DNA of 64,000 nt from JAMXLO01 sp963791495 (GCA_963791495.1 CAWBST010000013.1:186001-250000); one strand, 5' to 3'. Counted from the stretch's first letter, positions 54,195 through 63,345 are shown. Program-made: numbers and translations. The notes: generated from the sequence alone by a model not told the origin.

Positions 54195-54471
54195 TCTTTC
54201 CTCCTGGGCGAACATCACGGGCCCGTCGGCGAGCAACACGCCCAATAGCCAAGGTCTGCAGACTCTATAGGGACAAGTGAGGCCGGCAGCCAGGATCCAG
54301 AGGACCTCGCGCCCCGGCCTTGCGCCTCTGCGGCCCCACCAGCATCTTGCAGCGCTCGGTGCAGTGCCTCGCGTTGGTGTTTCAGTTGAAACCACACACC
54401 TGCCTTCTGAAATCCGCGCGCAATCACACTCTCCAAATATTCGCTCGATTCCGTTGGGGAGAATCCCGTCG

Positions 54472-54741
54472 ATGACCATCGAGGACCTTCGAGAGCGAGC
54501 GCGGCAGATGTGTGAGCTTGGGCATCTCGTTTCCGACGAGCGGGCACGCCTGGAGGCGCAGTTGCTGGCGGCGCATTACAGTCAGATGGCCGACGCTTTG
54601 GCGGCGACGGTCTGTCCGCGCTCCTCAACGATCGCCATGAATGGCTCGAGATCGTCAATGCGGATCATGCTCGATATCCCGCTTTTCCAAAGACTGTATC
54701 GCGGGGACATCGCCGCACAGAGACAAAAAGCGAGCCGATAG
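54472..54741 (+). CDS. Short hypothetical protein, probably degenerate
   Basis: An 89-residue frame starting at ATG 54472 behind GGGGAGAA. The first 47 residues (MTIEDLRERARQMCELGHLVSDERARLEAQ, LLAAHYSQMADAL) resemble small helical proteins common in alphaproteobacteria; the rest is composition noise, so a frameshift may have replaced the original end. Function unknown. Confidence 0.4.
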   Translation: MTIEDLRERARQMCELGHLVSDERARLEAQLLAAHYSQMADALAATVCPRSSTIAMNGSRSSMRIMLDIPLFQRLYRGDIAAQRQKASR

Positions 54742-54756
54742 GAGCGGTAAACGCAG

Positions 54757-55549
54757 ATGACTGAGACCGATCCTCTTGCCGCGGCCCAAAGGCTGGAGCC
54801 GCTGGTCACCACGCTGCGCAGTCGCTTGGACCGCGAGCGACGGCTGCCGGACGAACTGGTACAGGCGATTGGCGATGTCGGACTGTTCGGCATGTGGCTG
54901 CCGCGCGCGTTGGGCGGGCCGGAACGGCCTCCGCTCGTTTTCATGGAGTCGATCGAGGAACTGTCTCGGCAGGACGGCTCAGTCGGCTGGTGCACGGCGA
55001 TCGCCGCCGGACACGGCCGCTTTGCCGGTGCACTGCCTTCGCACGCGGCTTCCGATATCTTCGGCTGCGGGCGCACCGTGTTGGCCGGGACCCTGAACCC
55101 GGCCGGCGAGGCGACCGCTGTTCGTGGCGGTTATCGAGTCACTGGTCGCTGGGGATATGGCAGCGTCATCGACCACGCGCAGTGGGTCTACGGCAATTGC
55201 GTAACCCATGACGAACACGGGTGCTGCCGGAGCCACGGAGACGCGCCAGCGTTGCGCCTGTGCCTGTTCCCACGTGCAGCGGCCGATGTGATCGATACCT
55301 GGCATGTCAGTGGGCTGCGCGGCACCGGCAGCCACGATTTCGCAGTGACCGATCTGTTCGTCCCCAAGGACCACACAGTACCCCTGCCGGATTTCACGCC
55401 GGTGCCGACGCAGCCTGGGCCGATCTACGCGGTCCCCGTGTCGCCGATCTTCTCAAGCATTCTCGCGGTCATCCTGCTGGGGATCGCACGCTCCGCGATC
55501 GAGGCGCTGGTGGCGCTTGCCGCGAGCAAGACGCCGATGGGGTCGCCGT
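54757..55549 (+). pseudogene. Acyl-CoA dehydrogenase-family flavoprotein, truncated
   Basis: About 260 residues of an acyl-CoA dehydrogenase or flavin monooxygenase of the same fold: VGLFGMWLPRALGG, ELSRQDGSVGWC, GYRVTGRWGYGSVIDHAQWVYGN and TGSHDFAVTDLFVPKDHT, ending at LVALAASKTPMGS. Family members continue for another 120-130 residues of helical C-domain. After about 55545 the sequence is the inverted 5' part of a methyltransferase gene, through which the frame runs to 55749. The enzyme lacks its FAD/substrate-binding C-terminal bundle and is probably inactive. Confidence 0.75.
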
Positions 55550-55693
55550 CCCGGTCGCCATGTCAAGAACCTTCTTGCCTGGCGCGAGCTGCGCAACGCG
55601 CAGCAAGTAAGGCACAAAGTATGCCGAGACATGAGAGAAGGCGCCGTCATATCCGGCAGCGGCTTCCACCCCGTAAGAAAACTCTTCAGTCAT
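55545..55693 (-). pseudogene. 5' fragment of a SAM-dependent methyltransferase gene
   Basis: From ATG 55693 the minus strand encodes MTEEFSYGVEAAAGYDGAFS, HVSAYFVPYLLRVAQLAPGK and KVLDMATGT, the start and SAM-binding motif I of a class I methyltransferase, then breaks at the junction with the acyl-CoA dehydrogenase fragment. It resembles the full methyltransferase at 57503, so it is a paralogue. The rest of the gene is missing. Confidence 0.7.
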
Positions 55694-55845
55694 CGGAACC
55701 TCTTTCCAGTATTGCTGCGCATCGTCGCCGCCTCGTCGAAGCACTATAATGGATGCCGGAGTGGGCCTTGATCGGACCGGAGCTGCCACATCGAGATCGG
55801 CCTGCTGCAATACCCAGAACTATCACTCGTGGAAGCGGTCCGTTT

Positions 55846-57180
55846 TCACTCAACCCCGGCAGGCACAGGTTGAAGCAAGTCCTCGATAGCAGATATCGCG
55901 TTATCCACAGCATCGCCTTCTCGCGCAATTGCCGCGCCCAGTTGCTGCGCGGCGCTCCGGAACTTTCCATCATTCAGCACACGCTGGATGGCTGCACCGA
56001 TCTGCTCCGGTGGCGCGTCGGATGGGACGTAAATGCCGGCGCCACGTGCCACGACGCGGGCTGCGTTGTCCGGTTGATCGGCAAGTATCGGTACGCACAC
56101 CAACGGCACGCCATAGACGAGACCCTTGGTCACCGTGCCGATCCCGCATTGTGTGACGAGCACGGCGGCCTGCGGCAGCACAGCCGAGTGTGGCACGAAG
56201 CGTTCCAGGACCACGTTTGGGGGCGCGACGAACTCGGCAGGATCGAGGGAAGGGCCGAGCGTAACGAGAGCGCGCACATCCAGTCGCGACAGTGCAAGCA
56301 GGACGTTGCGCAGAAGCAACTCCTGACCCTGAGGCAGTGTGCTGAGGGATACCACCACAAGCGCACGCTTCTCGCTCTCCGGCGGCCACGGTGCCTGCCA
56401 AGCGGATACCCCGGAATCAGCAATTGGCGTCCCAACGAATCGGATGTTGGCAGGTAGCTCCCGGCGCGGGAAATCGAGTGAGCGGCTCACAAGCATCAGC
56501 ACGCGCGACGCCCGGTCGTATTGTTCGAATGCCGATCGCAGCGGAGCGAGCCCAAGCCCGGTTCGCGCAGCATTCAGCAGCCCTAAGCCGTTGCGGCGAT
56601 ACAGACACTCGATGACAAAGCGGCCCAGTGCATCGCGCGCCTTTCCGAGAGGCCCCCTGCCAGGTTGCCAACCTGTCGCGTAGGGAGGCAAGCCCGCGGA
56701 TGGCCGAATGCCGACGGTATGCTGAAGCGCAACGCAAGGAACGCGCGCCGCCTCAGCGCCGGCGAGGGCACCCAGCAGAACAAAGTCTGCGATGACTATG
56801 TCAGCCGGCGTCCGTCGCAGTTCCGCTGCAACGTTGTCGGCCCAAGCGGGAGCCCACACGAGCGTCTGTGTTTGCCTGGGTATGCCTTGGAACTGTGCTG
56901 GTATCCAGCGGCCAACCAGACCTTTGACCGGCGGCAGATTGTCGAACGGATGTGATTCGGGTTGCCGGAATGGGACCAGCGTTGCGCCAATATCTGCGAG
57001 CCGGTGCACAAGCTTGTCACTGACGGGCAGCCGCGTCTGGCGGACTCCCGGGCCGAAAATAATTCTGAGCGTATGCCCACGCTCGACGAGCTTCGTCAGA
57101 ATCGGCGTGAGGAATGGAGTTTCAGTGTCCCCTGGGTAACCCTGGTAGGTAGCGACGAGAATGGTGGCGGGCCGCTTCAC
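55846..57180 (-). CDS. Macrolide-type (MGT/GT1) glycosyltransferase
   Basis: A 444-residue GT-B enzyme of family 1. The N-domain has ILVATYQGYPGDTETPFLTPILTKLVERGHTLRII-type text (acceptor side), and the C-domain has ALVVVSLSTLPQGQ, then VPHSAVLPQAAVLVTQCGIGTVTKGLVYGVPLVCVPILADQPDNAARV, the UDP-sugar-binding signature where HGG is replaced by QCG. The GTG at 57180 behind GGGAG is the likely start. Acceptor unknown. It is the largest intact gene of the decayed 52-59.6 kb zone. Confidence 0.85.
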   Translation of the reverse strand: MKRPATILVATYQGYPGDTETPFLTPILTKLVERGHTLRIIFGPGVRQTRLPVSDKLVHRLADIGATLVPFRQPESHPFDNLPPVKGLVGRWIPAQFQGIPRQTQTLVWAPAWADNVAAELRRTPADIVIADFVLLGALAGAEAARVPCVALQHTVGIRPSAGLPPYATGWQPGRGPLGKARDALGRFVIECLYRRNGLGLLNAARTGLGLAPLRSAFEQYDRASRVLMLVSRSLDFPRRELPANIRFVGTPIADSGVSAWQAPWPPESEKRALVVVSLSTLPQGQELLLRNVLLALSRLDVRALVTLGPSLDPAEFVAPPNVVLERFVPHSAVLPQAAVLVTQCGIGTVTKGLVYGVPLVCVPILADQPDNAARVVARGAGIYVPSDAPPEQIGAAIQRVLNDGKFRSAAQQLGAAIAREGDAVDNAISAIEDLLQPVPAGVE

Positions 57181-57247
57181 GTGTTCATCTCCCTGGCATC
57201 CCGTCTCCGGGACCCGCGCGCTGCTGCCTGGTGGGGCACAAATCATC

Positions 57248-57338
57248 CGCTCGAATGGCCTCGGCCCGGCCAATTCCCAGCTTGGCCCGCGACGCGCGGA
57301 GTACCGGCACGAGGGTAGGCGCCGAGCACATCGGTCAT
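57248..57338 (-). pseudogene. Remnant of a second ATC hydrolase-like gene
   Basis: From ATG 57336-57338 the minus strand encodes MTDVLGAY, like MTDVFDAY of the gene at 54194, then jumps in another frame to LVPVLRASRAKLGIGRAEAI, which matches LVPVLRALRAKLGNDQADTI of that gene. About 50-60 bases between are deleted and the rest is gone. The flanks before the ATG are nearly identical at both places (about 25 bases). Confidence 0.65.
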
Positions 57339-57502
57339 TCTTTCCTCTTGGGCGATCTTTGCGAGGCTTGGCAACCAAGGACGATCATCATACCCGATGG
57401 GCCCAACCTGATCGATGCGGTCCTGGCGGGGACCCGTGAGGCTGTGGTTCGATCGATCGGTTCGCTACGATCACACCGCTGACCAAGAATGGGGAGGAAT
57501 CG

Positions 57503-58555
57503 ATGGCAGAATTCGCGCCCGGTCTGCATGCCGCAATCGGTAAGGACGTCGATGTGGCGGCATACGACCGTTTCACTGGTCGCTGGTCCCGGCTTTTTGT
57601 CCCAGACGTCATTGCCGCGGCGGAAATCGCCTCAGGATGCAAGATCCTGGATATTTGCACAGGAACCGGCGAAGCCGCCGTCGCGGCACTGCCCCTTATT
57701 GGAGCCTCTGGCATCCTGGTCGGGGCTGACATCTCTCCTGAAATGGTCAGAAGCGCGCGAAATCGCGTGAATCACCCCGGATTTTGGCCGGTCGTTACCG
57801 ATGGACAGGCGCTCGCATTTCGGGATGGTTGTTTTGATGCGGTTATATGTCAGCTTGGCCTGCAATTCTTCCCGGATCCGGCGCGAGGCCTCACCGAGTT
57901 CGGCCGCGTGCTGCGTCCTGGCGGAAAGGCATCCGTGTGCGTGATATCCACCCCCGACCAGGCGCCGCTATGGGGGGTTCTGGCCGAGACATTGGGACGT
58001 TATTTGCCAGAAAAACGTAATATCTTTATGTCCTCCTTCTCGCTCGCCGATCCACGGCGTTTCGCGGATCTGTTCAAGAGCGCGGGCTTTATCAACGTCA
58101 ATGTCGTCCGTGACGTGCGTGGCACCAAAATGGGAACCTTCGAAGAATATTGGCAATCGATCGAGGCCGGCATCGGCTCTATCCCGCAATCCTATTTGCT
58201 GCTTACCGAGGCCGACCGGCGCGCGGTGCGCGAAGAGGTTCAAGCGAAACTCTCAAAGTTCGAGGTGGACGGCAATCTGCATATGAGCGTCGAGATGCTG
58301 ATCGGATCAGGGCAGAAAGACCAGGAGAGCATGAGTGCCGCACTTCCAGCCTCCAATCGGCTGGCACCATTCGACCCGCGGTTCGCGGACCTTCTTGTTT
58401 GCCATCACGCCGCGCTCCAAGCTCGGGTTTGTCCGCGCGGTGGACGAGGAGACTGCGACAACGAGCCTGGGCGCGGTGCTGCGTCTGGGCGAGGTCAAGG
58501 AGCGCGAGGCGTACGAGGCCCTGGACTGGCTGCTGGACCGTCAGCGGCGGATTGA
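57503..58555 (+). CDS. Class I SAM-dependent methyltransferase, 3' end disturbed by IS remnant
   Basis: The first 270-280 residues are a UbiE/type-11 methyltransferase: CKILDICTGTGEAAVAAL (motif I), LVGADISPEMV, DAVICQLGLQFFPDP, EFGRVLRPGGKASV. The genuine protein probably ends near HMSVEMLIGSGQK (about 58320); beyond that the frame reads the IS1634 remnant out of phase to 58555. GGAGG precedes ATG 57503. Partner or substrate unknown; a Trm112-like fragment lies just beyond the IS remnant. Confidence 0.8.
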   Translation: MAEFAPGLHAAIGKDVDVAAYDRFTGRWSRLFVPDVIAAAEIASGCKILDICTGTGEAAVAALPLIGASGILVGADISPEMVRSARNRVNHPGFWPVVTDGQALAFRDGCFDAVICQLGLQFFPDPARGLTEFGRVLRPGGKASVCVISTPDQAPLWGVLAETLGRYLPEKRNIFMSSFSLADPRRFADLFKSAGFINVNVVRDVRGTKMGTFEEYWQSIEAGIGSIPQSYLLLTEADRRAVREEVQAKLSKFEVDGNLHMSVEMLIGSGQKDQESMSAALPASNRLAPFDPRFADLLVCHHAALQARVCPRGGRGDCDNEPGRGAASGRGQGARGVRGPGLAAGPSAAD

Positions 58556-59408
58556 GAGCGGCCTGGCAAGGCGGCATCTGCAAGACGGCGTTCTGGTGCT
58601 CTACGACGTGAGTTCGTCGTATTTCGAGGGTCGCTGCTGTCCGTTGGCGCAGCACGGCTACAGCCGCGATCACCGTGGCGACCGGCCGCAGATCGTCTAC
58701 GGACTGCTGTGCACACGCGAGGGGCTGCCGGTCGCAGTCGAGGTGTTCGACGGCAACACGGCCGACCCGGCGACGCTGAGCGCGCAGGTCGAGAAGCTCA
58801 AGGATCGCTTCGGCATCAGCCGCGTGGTGCTGGTTGGCGACCGCGGCATGATCACCTCGGCGCGGATCGGCACAGACCTCAGGCCGGCCGGCGTAGACTG
58901 GATCACCTGCCTGCGGGCACCGGCCATTCAGGCGCTGGCGGCGGAGAACGGGCCGTTGCAGCTGTCGCTGTTCGACGAGCGCGACCTGGCCGAGATCAGC
59001 GCGCCCGAGATGTTCCCCGGCGAGCGGCTCATTGTCTGCCGTAACCGCGAACTCGCCGCCGAACGCGCGCGCAAGCGCGAGGAACTGCTGGCCGCCACCG
59101 AACGCGAGCTTGCCCGCATCCAGGCGCAGGTCCGCCGCAGGCACTCGCCGTTGCGAAGCGCCGCCGAGATCGGCCTGGCAGTGGGCGGTGTGGTGAACAG
59201 TCGGAAGATGGCCAAGCATCTCGCCATCGAGATCCGCGATGGCCACTTCGCATTCCAGCGCCGGATCGAACAGATTGAGGCAGAAGCTCGCCTCGACGGC
59301 GTCTACGTGATCCGCACATCCGTGCCGGTCGAGCATCTCGATGCGAACGAAGCCGTGCAGGCCTACAAGGATTTGTCACGGGTCGAACGTGCCTTCCGCA
59401 GCATGAAG
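58395..59408 (+). mobile_element. IS1634-type transposase remnant
   Basis: In frame with ATG 58335 there are about 335 residues of an IS1634 (IS4-superfamily) transposase: SKLGFVRAVDEETATTSLG, LVLYDVSSSYFEGRCCPL with the first acidic catalytic residue, VEVFDGNTADPATL, VVLVGDRGMITSARI with the second, YVIRTSVP, and the glutamate segment SRVERAFRSMKT. About 115 N-terminal residues and the C-terminus are missing, and no inverted repeats were found. Not autonomous. Confidence 0.8.
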
Positions 59409-59543
59409 ACCAGCACCAGGGGTCCCCTCGAATATGAGCCCGCAACGGACGAGCTCCTCAGCCGCCACGCCGGTCTGGCCTTCCCCATTCGCGACGGCAT
59501 CCCAATCATGCTGATGGATGCCGCTCGCAGACTGAGCCGGTAA
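59409..59543 (+). pseudogene. 3' fragment of a Trm112-family gene fused to the transposase
   Basis: Directly after FRSMKT the same frame changes to TRGPLEYEPATDELLSRHAG and LAFPIRDGIPIMLMDAARRL, then stops. This is the C-terminal two thirds of a Trm112/YcaR-type small zinc protein (usual LVCP-x-T-K-GPLEY...); the N-terminal Cys part is missing. Trm112 proteins activate methyltransferases. Gap 59544-59643 is empty. Confidence 0.75.
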
Positions 59544-59643
59544 ATCCCACGACCTTGGCTCAACGCGCCGACTTCGCCAGTCGACAGCCAGAAATCGCCT
59601 GCTTACGAGTTGTCTCAATCAACCGGAAGGCGGGGAGTTGGTA

Positions 59644-60849
59644 TTACTCTCCCGAGATCGTTTTCCCGACCGGAACCCAACGGCCGCTTGTGAAGCGTTG
59701 GATCTGAAACCTGTTGATCACGCTGTAGTCGGTGGGGCTCGTCGTAACCGTGATGCCAGGAAGCAGCATCGGCACGCGGAGGTTCTCCAGATGCGTGGCG
59801 ACGTTGAGCACATTCTCCCGGGTCAGGTTCGATCCCGCCTTTTCAAGTACGTGGGCGGCCAGAAAGGAGGCGATGTAACCGACGACGACTCCGCTGTCGC
59901 GCGGATTGCCCTGGGTCAGATTGGCTTTCTCCCAATCGAGAAAGGCCTTCACATCCGCATCGTCCGCCCATGCCGGATCAAACGGATCCTTGGAATAGGC
60001 TGTCGACATCAGGCCTTCCGCGTTTTCCAGCCCTGCGGGCTTGAGCACGCCCTCGACACCGCTCGCTATGCTGCATACGAGATGCAGGGGCGTCCAGCCG
60101 AGCTTGCGCACGCCTCGGATCTGTTCTGCACCGGCCTTTTGCGTGCCAGCAAAGTAGAACACGTTGGCGCCTGATACCTTTGCCGCGATCAGTTGCGAAT
60201 CAACCGTCGGGTCCGCGACTTCGAAGGTCTGTTCGCTGACGATCAGGGTGTCGGCCTTGTCGCCGAGGCCGGACCTGAACCCCGCCCGAAAGTCCTTGCC
60301 GAGATCGTCGTTCTGGTAAAGCACCGCGATCTTCGGCGAAGCAACGGCTTCGAGGACGTAGCGCGCCATCGCCCTGCCCTCCTGCACGTAGCCGGGCATG
60401 AACGCCATGGTCCAGGGAGACGCCTTGGGATCCCTGAAGCGGCTCGCCCCCGTGGTGATGAACAGCTGCGGCACCTTCTTCACGTTGAGGTATTTCTCAA
60501 CCGCCGCGTTGGTGGGCGTGCCCACCGACCCGTACATCATCAGGACGTTGTCGTCCTCGACCAGCCGCCGCGTTGCCTCCACGGTTTTCGGCGGGATGTA
60601 GCCATCGTCGAGCGCGATGAGGTTGACCTGCCGGCCGTTGATGCCGCCGGCCTTGTTCACGGCAGCGAAATAAGCCAGCGAGGCATGCCCCACCACACCC
60701 GCAACCGAGACCGGACCGCTGAACGGCACGGTCTGTCCGAGCTTGATCTCCGTGTCCGACGCGCCGGGACTGTACTGCTGGGCCATGGCCGCGCCGCCCG
60801 CGAGAAAGAACATCGCCATAAACGCGCGCAACAACATGCGGCCGAGCAT
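59644..60849 (-). CDS. Branched-chain amino acid-type ABC binding protein (family 6, LivK-like)
   Basis: A 401-residue periplasmic protein with a signal peptide (MLGRMLLRAFMAMFFLAGGAAMA, then QQY). Family-6 marks are IKLGQTVPFSGPVSVAG, GINGRQVNLIALDDGYIPPKTVEATRRLVEDD split over two strands, and KIAVLYQNDDLGKDFRAGF. It is an orphan: no liv permease or ATPase genes adjoin. Such orphans are numerous in soil alphaproteobacteria and often bind aromatic acids. Start 60849 from the signal peptide. Confidence 0.87.
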   Translation of the reverse strand: MLGRMLLRAFMAMFFLAGGAAMAQQYSPGASDTEIKLGQTVPFSGPVSVAGVVGHASLAYFAAVNKAGGINGRQVNLIALDDGYIPPKTVEATRRLVEDDNVLMMYGSVGTPTNAAVEKYLNVKKVPQLFITTGASRFRDPKASPWTMAFMPGYVQEGRAMARYVLEAVASPKIAVLYQNDDLGKDFRAGFRSGLGDKADTLIVSEQTFEVADPTVDSQLIAAKVSGANVFYFAGTQKAGAEQIRGVRKLGWTPLHLVCSIASGVEGVLKPAGLENAEGLMSTAYSKDPFDPAWADDADVKAFLDWEKANLTQGNPRDSGVVVGYIASFLAAHVLEKAGSNLTRENVLNVATHLENLRVPMLLPGITVTTSPTDYSVINRFQIQRFTSGRWVPVGKTISGE

Positions 60850-60979
60850 TCGCCTGTCCTCCCCTGACGCCTTGTCGGCGATCCTGTACGGAGGCCAATC
60901 GTCGGGTTCCACACCACGATGGTCAATCCGGGCTTGGTCGCCGTTGGACCGGCCCGGCCAGCTATGCTACGCGCGCTGC

Positions 60980-61444
60980 ATGTCACAATCGGCTTCACCG
61001 CCCCTGGTCGCCGTGCTGAATGGCCCGAACATGAATATGCTCGGCCTGCGGCAGCCACATCTCTACGGCAGCGCGACGCTGGACGACGTGGAGCAGCTCT
61101 GCGCGGAAACCGCCGACCAGCTTGGGCTTGCCATCGACTTCCGGCAGACCAACGGCGAGGGGGAACTGGTCTCCTGGGTGCAGGAATGCCGCGGCCGGGC
61201 ACAGGGCATCGTGATCAATCCCGCCGGCTACACCACCACGTCGATCGCGCTGATGGACGCGTTGTTGGCGACGGACCTGCCGATCATCGAGGTGCACGTC
61301 ACCAATATCCATCGCCGCGAGGAATTCCGTCAGCACTCGTACGTCTCCAAGGCCGCCGTCGGCGTGATCTGCGGTCTGGGGGTGCGCGGCTATGCCCTGG
61401 CTCTGACCGCCATGGCGGACATTCTGCTCGAGGCCGACGCATGA
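60980..61444 (+). CDS. aroQ: 3-dehydroquinate dehydratase, type II
   Basis: Third step of the shikimate pathway. The 154-residue protein has LNGPNMNMLGLRQPHLYG with the catalytic Tyr, FRQTNGEGELVSWV, INPAGYTTTSIAL and EVHVTNIHRREEFRQHSYVS with the catalytic His. The ATG at 60980 gives the normal N-terminus. It heads aroQ-accB-accC, an arrangement frequent in alphaproteobacteria; its TGA lies in a palindromic repeat. Confidence 0.95.
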   Translation: MSQSASPPLVAVLNGPNMNMLGLRQPHLYGSATLDDVEQLCAETADQLGLAIDFRQTNGEGELVSWVQECRGRAQGIVINPAGYTTTSIALMDALLATDLPIIEVHVTNIHRREEFRQHSYVSKAAVGVICGLGVRGYALALTAMADILLEADA

Positions 61445-61497
61445 TGGCCGGATCAAGTCCGGCCATGACGGATGAAGGCCGGGCTTGCGCCCGGAAC
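61442..61497. repeat. Two-hairpin palindromic repeat, copy 1 (aroQ-accB gap)
   Basis: Starts at the aroQ stop codon (TGATGGCCGG). Hairpin 1 is ATGGCCGGA (61444-61452), loop TCAAG, TCCGGCCAT (61458-61466); hairpin 2 is CCGGGC, loop TTGC, GCCCGG (61479-61494), followed by AACCA. Nearly the same sequence fills the accB-accC gap. Confidence 0.85.
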
Positions 61498-61502
61498 CAC
61501 TC

Positions 61503-61943
61503 ATGACCCGCATTCCGTTCGATCCCGACGCGATTCGCGCGCTTGCCGCGGTGCTGAGCGAGACTGGCCTGACCGAGATCGAGATCGCCGACAAGGACAG
61601 CCGCATCCGCGTCGTGCGCGCCACCGCGCCTTCTGTCGTTACCGCGCCCGTCGCCGCGCCTGCCAGCGTCGCGCAACCCGCTGCCCCGGTGCCGGATGAA
61701 GCGAGCCACCCCGGCGCGGTGCTCAGCCCGATGGTCGGCGTCGCCTATCTCTCGCCCGAGCCTGGCGCGCCGCCCTTCATCGCCGTCGGCCAGAGCGTCA
61801 CCGCCGGCCAGACGCTGCTGCTGATCGAGGCGATGAAGACGTTCAACCAGATCAGGGCGCCCAAGGACGGCACCGTCGCGCGCATCCTGGTCGACAACAG
61901 CACGCCGGTGGAATACGGCGAGGTTTTGCTGATCCTGGAATGA
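61503..61943 (+). CDS. accB: Biotin carboxyl carrier protein of acetyl-CoA carboxylase
   Basis: A 146-residue carrier. An N-terminal helical part (FDPDAIRALAAVLSETGLTEIEI), a Pro/Ala linker and the biotinyl domain with the acceptor Lys112 in EAMKTFN; VLSPMVGVAYLSPEPGAPPF includes the usual thumb. ATG 61503 gives MTRIPFD; an upstream ATG 61485 lies in the repeat. Its TGA is again the start of a repeat copy. Confidence 0.95.
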   Translation: MTRIPFDPDAIRALAAVLSETGLTEIEIADKDSRIRVVRATAPSVVTAPVAAPASVAQPAAPVPDEASHPGAVLSPMVGVAYLSPEPGAPPFIAVGQSVTAGQTLLLIEAMKTFNQIRAPKDGTVARILVDNSTPVEYGEVLLILE

Positions 61944-61997
61944 TGGCCGGATCGAGCCCGGCGATGACGAGAGAAGCGCGGGCTTCGCCCGGAACCA
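61941..61997. repeat. Two-hairpin palindromic repeat, copy 2 (accB-accC gap)
   Basis: Begins at the accB stop (TGATGGCCGGATC), has the same spacing of an imperfect first hairpin (GCCGG/CCGGC) and a second CGGGC-TTC-GCCCG, and ends in GGAACCA as copy 1 does. Eleven bases later accC starts. Confidence 0.85.
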
Positions 61998-62007
61998 TGT
62001 AGAATCG

Positions 62008-63345
62008 ATGTTCCAGAAGATCCTCATCGCCAATCGCGGCGAGATCGCGCTTCGCATCCAGCGGGCCTGCCGCGAGCTAGGCATTCCCTCGGTCGCGGTG
62101 CACTCCACCGCGGATGCCGATGCCATGCACGTGCGTCTGGCTGATGAGAGCGTCTGCATCGGCCCGCCGTCGGCGAAGGACAGCTACCTCAACATGCCGG
62201 CGATCCTGTCGGCGGCGCTGGTGACCGGTGCGGAGGCGATCCACCCCGGCTACGGTTTCCTCGCCGAGAATGCCGGGTTCGCCGAGATGGTGGAGGCACA
62301 CGGCATCACCTTCATCGGCCCGTCGCCCGCGCATATCCGCATGATGGGCGACAAGATCGCCGCGAAGGAGGCGATGGCGCGGCGCGGCGTTCCGCTGGTG
62401 CCCGGCTCGGACGGGGTCGTGCCGGATGTGGCGAAGGCGCGCGATGTGGCAGGACGCATCGGCTATCCGGTGCTGATCAAGGCGACCGCCGGTGGTGGTG
62501 GGCGCGGCATGAAGGTGGCGCAGGATGCCGCCTCGCTCGAGGAGGCGTTCGCGATCGCGCGCACCGAGGCCCGCGCCTCGTTCGGCAACGATGCTGTGTA
62601 CGTCGAGAAGTATCTCGATCATCCGCGGCATATCGAGCTGCAGGTCCTGGCCGATGGGCACGGCAACGTGGTGCATTTCGGCGAGCGCGACTGCAGCCTG
62701 CAACGGCGGCATCAGAAGCTGGTGGAGGAGGCCGGTTCGCCGGCGCTGACTGCGAGTGAGCGCGACAAGCTCGGCGTCACCGCCACGGCTGCGCTGGCAG
62801 CGATCGGGTATCGCAATGCGGGGACCTTGGAGTTCCTGTATCAGGACGGGCAGTTCGCTTTCATCGAGATGAACACGCGGCTGCAGGTGGAGCATCCGGT
62901 GACCGAGATGGTGTGCGGCATCGATCTGGTGCGCGAGCAGATCCGCATCGCCGCCGGTGCGGCGCTTGGTTACGGGCAGGGCGACATCCGGTTTTCCGGA
63001 CATGCGATCGAGTGCCGCATCACGGCCGAGGACCCGGCGAGCTTCGTGCCGACGCCGGGCCGTGTCACCGCCTTCCATGCGCCTGGCGGCTTGGGCGTGC
63101 GGGTCGATTCTGCGTTGTACGCCGGGTATTTCGTGCCGCCATATTACGACAGCCTGGTGGCGAAGCTGATCGTTCATGCGCCGACGCGCGCCGATGCGAT
63201 CAGCCGCATGCGCCGTGCGCTCGGCGAGTTCGCCATCGTGGGGATTCAGACGACGATCCCGCTGCATCAGCGCATTGTCGATGACGCGGCGTTCCAGCGG
63301 GGGGATTACACCGTGCATTGGCTGGAGGAGTTCGTGGGGCGCTGA
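62008..63345 (+). CDS. accC: Biotin carboxylase subunit of acetyl-CoA carboxylase
   Basis: A 445-residue ATP-grasp enzyme that carboxylates biotin on AccB, first half-reaction of fatty-acid synthesis. Marks are MFQKILIANRGEIALRIQRA, HPGYGFLAENA, the glycine-rich KATAGGGGRGMKV, EKYLDHPRHIELQVL and FIEMNTRLQVEHPVTEM with catalytic residues. Length typical. The carboxyltransferase genes accA/accD are not in the window. Confidence 0.97.
   Translation: MFQKILIANRGEIALRIQRACRELGIPSVAVHSTADADAMHVRLADESVCIGPPSAKDSYLNMPAILSAALVTGAEAIHPGYGFLAENAGFAEMVEAHGITFIGPSPAHIRMMGDKIAAKEAMARRGVPLVPGSDGVVPDVAKARDVAGRIGYPVLIKATAGGGGRGMKVAQDAASLEEAFAIARTEARASFGNDAVYVEKYLDHPRHIELQVLADGHGNVVHFGERDCSLQRRHQKLVEEAGSPALTASERDKLGVTATAALAAIGYRNAGTLEFLYQDGQFAFIEMNTRLQVEHPVTEMVCGIDLVREQIRIAAGAALGYGQGDIRFSGHAIECRITAEDPASFVPTPGRVTAFHAPGGLGVRVDSALYAGYFVPPYYDSLVAKLIVHAPTRADAISRMRRALGEFAIVGIQTTIPLHQRIVDDAAFQRGDYTVHWLEEFVGR

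Noticed and set aside
54757..55749. A full-length 330-residue acyl-CoA dehydrogenase
   Set aside because: The last 65 or so codons are the reverse strand of a methyltransferase fragment.
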